Below, one piece after another: positions 54,100 through 64,000 of a stretch of DNA of 64,000 bases (positions are counted from its first letter, which is position 1; each line of letters opens with the position of its first letter). The notes beneath the pieces are model-generated. The model saw only the letters and a program-made list of their open reading frames with translations. It did not search any database and had not been told where the DNA came from. The stretch is from Rhypophila decipiens (Eukaryota; Ascomycota; Sordariomycetes; Sordariales; Naviculisporaceae), in the NCBI GenBank assembly GCA_033297075.1, contig MU858076.1, forward strand, positions 1,720 to 65,719, in the 5' to 3' direction. Made by a program: the position numbers and the translations under genes.

Positions 54100-54897
54100 A
54101 TGCATTCCCGCGTTGCCCTGCGCTCTTCTGTCCGTATCCAAAAAGCAAACATTATCAATTCCGGCATCGGCCGCCAAGTTCAACGGTTCAGCTCACCCCT
54201 CAAAATCACAGCCCAAATCCGCCAATTCACAATGACCCAAAAGACCCAGGAACCAGTCATAACCTCCATCACAGACCTGCCCACGTCAGAAGCAAAATGG
54301 GTAACCCTCCAAAAGATAACCTACACGGACCAAACCGGCAAGTCTCGCACATGGGAGGTAGCTTCCCGCAAGACGCGATCGGCGAAATCCGGCGTCGACG
54401 CGGTAGCAATGGGCAACATCCTCTTGTCCCCTCCCTCTTCCAAGAGACCCCCGTCGACAATGCTAGTAATCCAGTACCGCCCCCCTCTCGACGCTTACAC
54501 GGTCGAATGGCCGGCCGGTCTAATCGACAAGGACGAGACGGCCGAGGAAGCTGCCTTGCGGGAGTTTAAAGAAGAGACGGGGTACGAGTGCAAGGTTTTG
54601 AGCGTGAGTCCGGTTCAGGCGGCGGATCCTGGGTTGTCGAGCGCGAATATGAAGATGGTCATGGTCGAGGCGCAGCTTTCTGGTGATGAGGATTTTGAAG
54701 GCGAGGAAGCGGGTAAGCATCCTGAGCAGAGACTTGAAGATGGGGAGCACATCACGCGCGTGGTGGTTCCGTTGGCCGAGTTGTATGAGAGGCTGGTGGA
54801 GTACTCCAAGAAGGAGAGGTTCATTGTCGCTGCCAAGTTGTTCCATTTCGCGGCTGGGATGGAGTTTGCTCGCACGCAAAAGTATGGGATTTGGTAG
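54100..54897 (+). CDS. ADP-ribose pyrophosphatase, Nudix family (Ysa1-like), with probable mitochondrial presequence
   Basis: Intronless, 265 residues from the ATG at 54100. The Nudix box GLIDKDETAEEAALREFKEETGYE fits GX5EX7REUXEEXGU exactly, with all metal-binding glutamates. The fold context (EWPAG before it, QAADPGLSSANMKMV after it) is that of ADP-ribose pyrophosphatases, which hydrolyse ADP-ribose to AMP and ribose 5-phosphate and clear damaged nucleotides. The first 44 residues (SRVALRSSVRIQKAN, basic and without acids) look like a mitochondrial presequence. A second ATG at 54232 would give a 221-residue cytosolic form that keeps the whole catalytic domain. Dual localisation by two starts is therefore plausible. 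Confidence 0.92.
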   Translation: MHSRVALRSSVRIQKANIINSGIGRQVQRFSSPLKITAQIRQFTMTQKTQEPVITSITDLPTSEAKWVTLQKITYTDQTGKSRTWEVASRKTRSAKSGVDAVAMGNILLSPPSSKRPPSTMLVIQYRPPLDAYTVEWPAGLIDKDETAEEAALREFKEETGYECKVLSVSPVQAADPGLSSANMKMVMVEAQLSGDEDFEGEEAGKHPEQRLEDGEHITRVVVPLAELYERLVEYSKKERFIVAAKLFHFAAGMEFARTQKYGIW

Positions 54898-55129
54898 GCA
54901 GAAGGTACCAAGGCAATGAGCACGGTTGGAAGTAATTTGGCATGGGCACGCAGGGAAGAGCTGAGCTTTATTGTATTGGTGCTCGCGTTTCTAGGCAGGC
55001 AAGCAAGAAATAAGCAAGGAACAATGAGGAAACGCTCGCATATTCTGAGGTTATCATTTCTCTTCATTTGTTATCATGGAAGCTAGCTGCCAATCACGCA
55101 TGTACCTCAGTTGGGTCTATGAAAGTGCC

Positions 55130-57517
55130 TCATAACCTCTGTCCTTCTGTCCTTCTACCATGCTGTCGATGCAACTGGCGCATTGTCATGTCATTAGTCG
55201 TATCCTCGTCACTGTCGTGTTCCGTGTGTCTTGTCCGTCGTTGATGTTGGACAACCACGCTAGGCCGGCGATTCCGCCCGCGACCTTCCTCTTCCTCCAG
55301 CTGGATGCCGAAGCGGAACTGGTCGTGCGACTCTTCCTCTTTGGCGATATTGATCAGGTGTGGCGGGATGGCGGCGATGATATCCTGGGCTTCTCTGTCC
55401 GGCATGGGGCCAAAATTAATCATCAGGACCATACCCAGGATGACGATACATGTGGACAGCACACATGCCACGGCGTAGGGAATGATTAGGCCCTGTTTGC
55501 TGTAGCCGTATCTGTTGACGTTTTTCCGGACGGTGACGTCCCTGGTGGTTTCGCGTCTTATCGAGCACGGTTAGCTTGTTATTGAATGCCATCATCAACT
55601 ACCATACTAGATAGATGTAAAAAAGACCTACGTCAAAATCCCAGTATGCTGAAGCAGGCTAACCGTCATGTTGAAGGCCATCTCCGGGATCAGCGAAGTC
55701 AAGGTACGTCCAGGTCCCCCGGCAAGCAGGATGTCCTGCTTCCTTTGTCCGTTTAAAGCGTCCAGGTCCAGACGGCATGCCTCTCCTTCTTCATTCAAGT
55801 CAAAGTAGTAATTTAGGTCCGAACAGCCCAGTAGCACGTTGTGCTGGATGGGAGAGCGGATGCTTCCAAACGATTTGGCCAATCCGGATGACTGGTTTCT
55901 GACACTGTCCTGCTCATACCAGACGAATGAACCTGTGACTTGGTCACTTAAAGCCCAGAAAAATGCCGAATAAGCATGCTGGACCATATCGGACACCATG
56001 GGCGGCCGATCCATCGGGAAAGGGACGGGCTCTTCCGAGATCAAGCTTGTCGTGCCTGTGATATTTTGGAATCCGTTGCTCCATTCCAGGTTGAGATGAT
56101 AGGTCGAATTGAAGAGCCTGCAGACCTGGTAGTGCATCCGGCTCTGACACCCCGGCTTTGTGAGATTATAGCGCTCAAAGGAGAGCATTATCTCGTTCGT
56201 GGCGTTGGCTGTGGTTTGGTATCGTGCTGTGTCGAGGGGTATCAAATTGCCTGCATCATCGTAGGAGGGCACAAAGGCGTAGTATGGTATTTCACTCGGC
56301 TTTGCACCTCTCCAAATCTCCTGCATTTTCTTGGCTCGGACGGTATCAATGATCGAAACGGTTTCAGGGTCGGCATCAAAACACCTGACTGATGGTCCGT
56401 TGAAACTGACCGTGTAGGAAGATATATTGAATACTGGTTTGATGGGAAGGATTTGCCCGGTTGATACTGCTGTTGTCAGGAGGGTTAAGATCGTTCTCGG
56501 TCCGCTAAAGTCTTTGGTCGGGCCAAGCTTGTTGACTGGGTAGTCGCCCCAGTAGTCAGGTGAGTAGGAATAGTTGTGGCCGAAGGTTGCATTGGCAATG
56601 GTCAAGTACGGAACTCCCATGGGGTAGACCTCGGAGAGCACACCATCGTATACATAGATCGTGGCCGGGGTAAAGAATCCTGGAAGAATCAAGGCCCTTT
56701 GTATGAATGCAAGTTAACAACACGAACCATCATTTGACATTGATGGGAAATGGGAGAGGGCTAATAAACGTACCACGCAAACAAGGCAATTAAATAGCCA
56801 GCTGTAAAGGTTTTGAACATGGCAAGGTTCGCCAACCACAAGATGGATCGATCGGCGCCAAATATCTTGTTGAGCGTCTCCATAGTCATAGAAAGTCCCT
56901 GTGTCTTGTCGTTGCGTGTCGGAATCAGTTTGATGCGATCGGGGTTCCATACCACCTGCGTATAAACTTCCCATACCGCTGCAGCAAGTGAGATTTGGGA
57001 GAGAAAGGCAAAAGCTGTCCCGCCGCTGTTGTGGTCACCATTGCTTTAGCAGCTGCTTTGAGAGGAAGTTGAGGGGGGAAACGTACCGTATTTTGTCTTC
57101 TTGCTCCGTCGAGCCTCCCACAATGGTGCCATCCTGTTGCTTGTAATAGAGGATATGAGTGATGCTAAAGGCCACCCCAGAACCCCAAAATCCCATGAGG
57201 AGCAAATAGGGCTTTATCTTATGGCGTGTCTTTGGCCTGGGGACTCGCAACTCTCCCACCTGCTGTGGGCCATTTTCTACGTCATCGTCATGGTTGTAGT
57301 GAACCACTGTTTGTAGCGTGGGGAGTGAGGGTCTGACACTGGGTCTGGCATTGCCATCCGCTGGGGGCACCGGAGCCTGATCGACAGGATCGATATCCGA
57401 TGAAGTTTGTGGCCGAGCCTCGAGATAACTAGGCTCAGACGGCTCAGAAGACGGAGAGATAGAAGCAATAGTGATGTCGGGTATCAGCTTGTTTAGAGTC
57501 TCCGTTTGAGACTCCAT
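55130..57517 (-). CDS. Membrane glycoprotein with large ectodomain, function unknown
   Basis: Four exons, 57517-57087, 57025-56774, 56696-55632 and 55556-55130, joining in frame to 724 residues. The N-terminal 100 residues are disordered and cytosolic. Membrane helices follow around LLLMGFWGSGVAFSITHIL, GGTAFAFLSQISLAAAVWEVY and FTAGYLIALFAWALILPGFF. Then comes an ectodomain of about 350 residues with many N-glycosylation sites and cysteines, and a final helix VACVLSTCIVILGMVLM before an acidic tail. The GGTAFAFLSQ...AWALILPGFF.PATI pattern belongs to a large Pezizomycotina family often labelled without evidence as formylmethionine deformylase-like; nothing here suggests an enzyme. The start is the first ATG after an in-frame TTG frame extension. 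Confidence 0.85.
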
Positions 57518-59796
57518 CGGAGAGAGCAATGAGTTTGTGGCTATTGATATGAGTGAGGGACCCAGTGAGGGGCCCTCCGAACGGATGAGTCCAGATTTAC
57601 ATCGGAGCGTCTATGGGCCATTATGTATCGAGAGTCCAGACGCGTGGCCGTGGATGGAGTGGGTGGCATCCGACTGTCCCGTCTTTGCCTGTGACCTGTG
57701 GCTGGAAACGGCTAATTCCACACCGAAAACCATTGAGTGCACACCATCAAGTCCAGAAACAGCCACCACAGAGCCTTCCATAGGGCACTAGCGTCGCCAA
57801 CAATGGTGAGGGATATGTATACCGATGCTGGTTCGTTGCCATGTAGGTCGGCCACCGGGTCCCGTTCAGCTCAGATATCTTCGAAAGTTTTGGCGTCCAG
57901 TCGTCTTGGTGTTCTTCGGTGAGGTCTGTGGGCGTTTCTTAATATGAGGAGATTTGTGCATCTGTTCGATATTCATTATCAGACCCAGGATCTTTATTTG
58001 TCCTGGAAAATGCGACTAGAAGAAGAGCGGACTAGTCTTTGTGCAGTTTGGTTGAAGATAGTGGTATGACTGCGCCACACAACCATCTCGAGCGCCGATG
58101 TCAAGGGTTGATTGGAAGCATCATCCGTTCTGGCGGGCCAGATTGAGAATTCCCCGCACAAGGCACTCTTTCTTTTTAGCCAGCGGCTTGATTAGTGATA
58201 AGAAGCATCACTTCGGACTTTTCTGGGGAAAGGACCTAGTATGGTTGTTGAAGTCAGGAAGCTGCGGTGGCTGACAATGGGTGTGCAGGAAGGAACAACC
58301 CTATTGCTTTCTCCGATACACGTTCTTGACGTCTACCACACCATTGGTTCCTTTCTGTACCGGCGAAAGGGCACAGCCCAGGGCAGGTTACAATGACAGC
58401 ACCTGCCTGTACTCGGAGATAATTAGTAGAAAGATAAGGTACCAGGTAATGGATGTCCAAGATATCAGCGACATGACGGGAAATTGCCACTTACACTGCC
58501 AGCTGTCAAGCTGGCACCACCCGCTTATGTAAGTCAGGCAACATGGCGGTCCGATGCTTGCTGACTCCTGAGATGAAGGCAAGATAGATACAAAACACGG
58601 AATCGGGTGAGCTATGTACATGACGATCCGTCAACAGCACGTGGTGGAGGGGACCTTGTCCATGCTTCCAACCGGTGCGGACTGGCCGAGGAAGTTGTCC
58701 TGGAAAGACCCTGCAATACCTGTTATGCACCCGACGAAAACCATCCCTAGTAGCTTCGCGTGGCTTTTGGACTGTATCAGTGCATTTCGAAAGAGTATGA
58801 TCATCATATCCACATTCTTACGGGGGCAGATAACTTCATCAAAAGTCCATAGCACAGCGGAAGAGTTCCCATGACCAACAGGTTGGGTGGGCAGATGCAC
58901 GAGCAGGCATGGGACCCTGTCATCGAGGTGTCAGTCTCGCTCACCATGATGATTGCGAGATGTTCCATATATCTAGAATACAGTGCTGAGGCCGTAATGG
59001 ATGAGTGATGGCCACAGGGGTGAGCTTCTAAGCTCTCCATTGATGACAAGATGAAGCCGTCAACCAGACGACCATAGTTGCTGGTGATGCCTCACACCAT
59101 CGGAAAAGATTGTGATCGTGAAGTAAACATGCATACCGGTTTCAGATCTGAGGAATAATTACCCGGTGAAGATGGATCGAACGTTTCGGCGATATATCAT
59201 AGAACAACATGACACGTGGAGATCAGTCTGGTTCTCAACGAGGCCTGCTCACATATAGCAAGGGGGTGATCAGCCGAGCTGATATTCCCTGTCCCGGTCC
59301 AATGCACCAAAGAATCGGATCCTTCAGAGTGGCAAATATCACCTGGTCTGGGGTACAACAACGAAATCGGCAGAATGTTACTTTGTGATAGTATCTCAAG
59401 GCAGCGGTACACAAGTGAGTGGTGGTGTATCACCAGGGTCCATTGGGAAACTTTCTTGTCCGGGAAGGTCCAGCAAGGTCATGACCGGGGACATGGAAGC
59501 TTTCGCGCCAGCAGGCTCCCAGTCATACGCCACAGGATAACAAATCGGCAAGCAGAGTTTACGTGCGATATTGTCCTTTGGGATCAGCCAGGCGCTGTGC
59601 TGTTTGTAATCGCCGACGTCTCCGGATAACTCGAAGATAGGAGGACGAGGCGCTTGGTACTGTGATGATATCCATGGCAATAGTGTGGTTTGATGGTCAA
59701 AAACGACGTGATGCCTGCTGCGAGGTCAGCAGCAATCTATGAAAAAGATCAAACCTTGCTGATATTACCTTTGAAGCCGAAGGTCGTCAATGTTGG
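57518..59796. other. Long region without a resolved gene
   Basis: 57518-58250 shows nothing beyond the glycoprotein gene promoter. 58250-59680 contains several minus-strand hydrophobic frames with plausible splice signals, annotated separately as a low-confidence candidate. Confidence 0.4.
58254..59680 (-). CDS. Possible multi-exon membrane protein, model unresolved
   Basis: Open segments appear in order on the minus strand: a soluble-looking piece (FELSGDVGDYKQHSAWLIPKD), a GTGATA...ACCAG intron candidate leading to KDPILWCIGPGQGIS, later YMEHLAIIM with a GTGAGC donor, then LLVMGTLPLCYGLLMKL with a clear GTAAGA...GATACAG intron leading to AKLLGMVFVGCITGIAGSF. Hydrophobicity and repeated splice-like boundaries suggest a membrane protein of many short exons. 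Frame continuity across all exons was not achieved and no family is recognised. It could also be a pseudogene. Confidence 0.2.
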
Positions 59797-61760
59797 TCAT
59801 GAGCCCCACCGACGTATCAGCTCCTCCTTCTTCACACTCTTCCCACGTGCCTTGGTCAAAGTCGCGTCAATACCTTCCAGTCTCGACCTAACATCCTCCA
59901 GTTCCTGACCTAGCACGGCAATGGAGCCATCAATTTCCGGGTCCACAAGCTGGACTTGTCCGAACTGACTCTCGGCTAGGAGGGAGTCGCGGACGAGTTG
60001 GATGGTCATCTTCACATCAGCCAGCTGTTTGGTAGTACTGCTTTCGAATGATTCCTGCACATTGTGAGCTACATCTTCCACTTTCGTCCTGCGCTCGCCA
60101 AGTATCGTTGCCAGCGCGTTGGCCTGAGAACGAGTGCCGCTTTGGGACGCATCATCGGCGGGTAAGTTGATAGCGAGGCTTCGAAGGATCTCTTCAAGTG
60201 GTGTGTCATCCGGTACTCCAATGCCCAGTCCAGAGGACCGACGGCCATGACGCTGTCGCGGTGGTACTCGGGCTGGTGACGCGCCGGCACCTTGGTTGAG
60301 GGATCTCCGGCGGCTCGGTGATCCCCCCATGGTTGGACGACATTCCTTCTTTTGACTGAAGGCGACATCCGTGGCAAGCTCCGACCGGGCAACGGCGGCA
60401 AGGGAGGCAGCGGCCAGCTGGTACTCCTGGAAGGCTTCGACTCGCGTGGATAATTCTTGTATATGGTCGAGCAAGTACTCAAGGCAGTCGTCGATCTGCA
60501 TTGTCAGCTTCATGCAAGATGGCGATCTCGTTAGGTAACCTACATATGACATAGCTTGTTCCGACCTCGCGAGCCCATGGCCATTCTTGGCGGCAAGATC
60601 CCTCAGCGCAGGCTCCAGAAACTGATGCTCTGTTGACATCTGTGCAACGGGCAGGATCTCGGCGTACAACGACTCCAGCTCGTCCTGGAGAGCAGTGACC
60701 TCGCCAGCGGGGACCCTCTTTATTGTGCCCGATCGCACTGATGAGTCGAGCGACTCGAGATAAATGCGATCGAGTTTTGTTCGAAGGCCCTCGACCGTGA
60801 ACTTTATGAGTCTTCTGCCGTGTAAGCTTGCCTGGTCCTGCTAGAAGGCCGGAGGAAGGATTGCTGACCTTGCACATGTTTCACGTAGCATGACGACATT
60901 GTCTTGCTCCTCAGGGTCTTCGGTGTCCAATTCCCATCCCAACTTTTGGAGGCTGGATACGAGTTTGTCGTCGGAGCGAAGTAGGGAATCGATCATCTGT
61001 TGGACATTTGTGCCGTCAGACTTGTTTTGCTGCTCCAGTTCGAGGATCCTATTGTCAAGGATCTGCGAGAGTTCTTCGACCTGCGCAAACGTCATGGTCA
61101 GAAAACAAAAATTTCCGTCTCGCTCCTCACGATCGCCGTGTTACCCAAAACAGAGACTCACCGCCATTGCCGCCGACTTGACCTGACTTTGCAGTCGTTG
61201 AGCTTGGCTGGATTCTAGAACAGAACGAGACTCGGAATCCTTTCGATTACTGTTGACGAGGCGACCGAGAGCCTCATGCTGCTGCCTCAAAGTTTCGGTC
61301 TGCTTGGAGATGGCATCCGTGGACCTGGTCAACTCCTCAATGGCATCCCTGATCTCCTGGTCACTGAATGCCTGGACGGTAGCTAGGTCAACGGACCCGG
61401 CCAGTTTTTCGGCCAGCCCCGAAGCTTCTAGTTCCGTAAACCTGAGGGCAAAGGCCGATAGCACTCAGCAGTCAGTCCCGTAATCATGCAAATGTTTACC
61501 AAATGCCATTTTGGAAAGGCGGGTTGTAATGCTCACTGGCTCAGCTCATCGACCGAGAGAAGCGTGTCGGGGGTGACATGAGAAGCGGCCCAGGAGGCAA
61601 GCCGACCCGAGGCCTGGTCATTCCCATTTTCCAGTTCATGCCCGATGCTGGCGTCTCCGGAAAGACCATGACCCTGCCTGTGAAAGGCAGTCCTGATGGT
61701 GGCTCCATCGAACGACGCGTCGTATTTCTTCAGGGTCCGGATCAAAGAATCCGCGTCCAT
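59797..61760 (-). CDS. Coiled-coil protein, HAUS augmin subunit 3-like
   Basis: Five exons, 61760-61537, 61441-61162, 61080-60869, 60811-60544 and 60495-59797, encode 560 residues in consistent frame. The N-terminus reads SWAASHVTPDTLLSVDELSQFTELEASG, which resembles the N-terminal domain of HAUS3 (W....vt...vLS..EL..f..L..sG). The remainder is almost entirely coiled coil (DAIEELTRSTDAISKQTE, LEQQNKSDGTNVQQMIDSLL) with a disordered Ser/Arg-rich insert around residues 390-430. Augmin recruits gamma-tubulin to existing microtubules in the spindle. The assignment rests on the short N-terminal match and overall shape; another spindle or kinetochore coiled-coil protein is possible. Four of the five introns restore conserved-looking residues. 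Confidence 0.7.
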
Positions 61761-64000
61761 CTCCGGGACGACCAAGGATGGGGATGTAAGAATTGCCTCG
61801 TAGATAAGTAAAGGCAGTATCGCTAAATGAATCCGCGCCGAAGACCGATGGCTTGCAGCAAGGTTGAAGGCTTTGACGTTTGTGTATCACTTTACTGTCA
61901 CTGATGTCGGGATGTCGGGAGTAGCGCCATTCACTGCGCGGCCACTGCGCAGCGTCGGCTACAGGCCCCTCCACTGTTTTGACCCCTCTTCCCCGAAACG
62001 TGCGGTGCCTGGTCAGCGCTAGGGCGCCATGTGGCCCAGGCTCCACCCCACTAACCTTTCCGGGCTTCCAGGCGCCTTCTTCATGCCCTGCTCAGCATGC
62101 TTGGCAAGGCTTACGTCCGTAGGACAACGTACAACGTCCAGCCCCCAAACTCTGGACAATCAACACCCATCGACTGGACGCATGCCGGCTTCGTAGCACC
62201 TCTGCTCATGATGAACTGCAGCGCACTAGTCTTCGATTGGCCTCTCGAACAAGTCGGAACCTGGACGTGGCCAGGAGATGAGAAGATGCAGTGATCTCTG
62301 AAGGATCTTGAGATCGGAAGCAGGGAAACCTCAGCGCATTCGAGGGGAAGACGAGACCTGTGAGAGTTAACTCGGGATTGGACCCGAAGTGATGATGGAA
62401 TTCCCAAAAAGCGCTGTGGGAGGGAGTCGTGTTCAGCTCTTGGTGCTGTCAGCAGCTCTTTACGGGGTGCAACGTTTCGTCCGATAAACTCTTACTCGCA
62501 ACATCCAAACAATTTTCAACATCTCCTGGCTCGGTGTGGTGTGTGGTTGGCCAAAACGTGTTGCTTTCACACAAGCTTAAAGGAAAATAAGACGGGGAAC
62601 CGGGCGTGGCCAACCGTTTGTTTCGGGGCGGCAAGATGCATTTCCACCGCCACAAAGGCCAAAAAAGGCCGAGTCCAGCAATTAGGTTTATTTCTTGTTC
62701 AATCGCCGTTTGGACGTTAAGCGAAAAGTGGGAATTCGGCCGTCATTCCCCCAGCGACGAGGTGGAACGGGCATGTTGGTTTGTCGATGCTGGAAATACT
62801 CTCAAAAGCAAATAATCATCAGCATTTGCTCTCTGCCGGGCCCGGCGTTTTGCTAGTGCAAGGCGTGCAGCATACTCCCATCTTGCATTCATATCCATAC
62901 CCACAGGTAGGCAGCCATCTTCAATAACCACAAGTGCACGACTGCCGACCGGCGGTAAGCTGTACCTGCTTCTTAATTGCAACATTGTTGCTGTCCGTTT
63001 GATGAGCTACCGGCTCAGACTCCATCATGATGTTTGCCGAGTGGGTCTTTCGGCTCGGAGAAAACGGGAGTCTTGGTCGTCTCGATGAGGAAACTGGAGG
63101 CGTCCGGGGCACTTTCCCCGGACCGAACCGCGCGCCAGCCCTCGTCAAGTGCAGCCCCTTCTCCCAGAGTCCAGAAATGGCCCGAGTGACAGGAAGACGA
63201 CCCGAGAAGCTTGGCTGTATGTACCAAAATACACGTGTTCTTGACAGTCAAGACATGGAGGTGACTGAGACCGGGGCATATGGCCACCTCCCCTGCCCAG
63301 ACAGACAGCTTCCTCACCTTGCACACACATGTAGCCATCTCACCTTAGCTCAGCATCCCCAGGTAACTGCCGACATGAAGACAAGGGCCTTAGACCCTGA
63401 GAGCCTCCAAATACAGGGATGGGCTTGACGCCTCCAGACGCCATGTTGCCACAAAAGAGCAGGTCGGGACGTCTCGAGCCAACGGTTCCCGCCAGATTTC
63501 AGATCGCAAATCCTGGGTCGCTTCTAGCGATCGCACCACCTTTTTTGCGAGCCGCGGGCAATTCCTCCCGAGCCGAGTCCCGTCGAATATGGTAAACAGT
63601 CAACATACACTTAAGGTAAGTGGATTTGAACGCCTGGATAGGTAAGCTACCAGTAAAGTACAGGCGTCAGTTCTACAACAGAAAGCTTTACTCGGTAACG
63701 AGTCAGCTATTGGCTTACTTCCCCTCTCGAAACCTGTACATCAGATTCATGTTGGCTAAAAACCGTGGAATGCATGCTGTACCTGCTCCATGGACGACGC
63801 CAACTTGAACCAGCCTGGTACCATTCACCATTCAACCAGGGCCCCTCTCCCTCTCGTCCGTGCCCAGGATGTTTGTTCGATCGGGACCGACGTTTTCATC
63901 ATTTTCTCTTGGCTCGCAGTCATTGTAACCAGTGAGCAGAAAACAGCACCGGCGACATGGGCAATTCCAAGGCGTTGGATCACACAGGATCGCTTGTTGA
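61761..64000. other. Right-end region without a supported gene
   Basis: After the HAUS3-like promoter I see only short overlapping frames (up to 136 codons) on both strands without motifs or splice-consistent continuation. No tRNA, repeat or transposon signature is visible. A gene starting or ending beyond the right edge may extend in, but nothing shows it. Confidence 0.45.

Noticed and set aside
62743..63428. Overlapping frames of 60-133 codons near the right end
   Set aside because: Both strands are open over the same region, codon content looks random and no motif or intron-linked continuation was found.

Overview
The window is nuclear DNA of a filamentous ascomycete (Pezizomycotina), most likely a Sordariomycete. 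Genes are split by short introns of about 45-200 bp with GTAAGT/GTGAGT-type donors and CTAAC/CTGAC branch sites. Several families are typical of this group: fungal chimeric terpene synthase, HsbA-like secreted protein, FSH1 hydrolase, hydrolase-NB-ARC-TPR STAND protein, CYP52-like P450, 2EXR protein and VIT/VWA protein. There are no operons. The species cannot be named from the sequence alone.

Layout. 0-5 kb: a low-complexity C run at the left edge, an intronless membrane glycoprotein gene, and a Sec14/CRAL-TRIO lipid-transfer gene. 5.8-8.5 kb: a nine-exon chimeric diterpene/sesterterpene synthase (terpene cyclase plus GGPP-synthase-type prenyltransferase) with an altered first metal-binding motif. 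8.9-14.4 kb: an ankyrin-repeat protein and cysteinyl-tRNA synthetase, each with an apparent one-base frameshift near its N-terminus. 14.4-21.5 kb: a VIT/VWA protein flanked by two copies of a diverged 200 bp repeat. 21.5-22.9 kb: related low-complexity proteins with internal repeats. 23-30 kb: housekeeping genes, namely an FSH1 hydrolase, a nucleotide-sugar transporter, the GPI-anchor de-N-acetylase and a GT32/MIPC-synthase-like mannosyltransferase.

30-35 kb: a Pol III-box (tRNA-like) element followed by four back-to-back hairpins, then three small secreted proteins in a row (HsbA-like, a six-cysteine protein, a Y3-lectin-like protein), an effector-like island. 35.8-40.2 kb: two hypothetical genes and a disrupted 2EXR gene. 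40.7-49.4 kb: a stand-alone alpha/beta hydrolase with an intact CHSLGG nucleophile elbow, a CYP52-like P450, and a 1211-residue STAND/NLR protein whose own hydrolase domain is homologous but has lost the nucleophile (CHGMGG). 50-54 kb: repeat-rich DNA with a hypothetical gene and a decayed gene. 54-61.8 kb: a Nudix hydrolase with a probable mitochondrial presequence, a second membrane glycoprotein and a HAUS3-like coiled-coil protein. The last 2.2 kb shows no gene.

Exon limits were assigned by hand from splice signals, frame continuity and family motifs. For every gene described as having a closed model, exon lengths sum to a multiple of three. Introns are given in the evidence text because a single start/end cannot show them.
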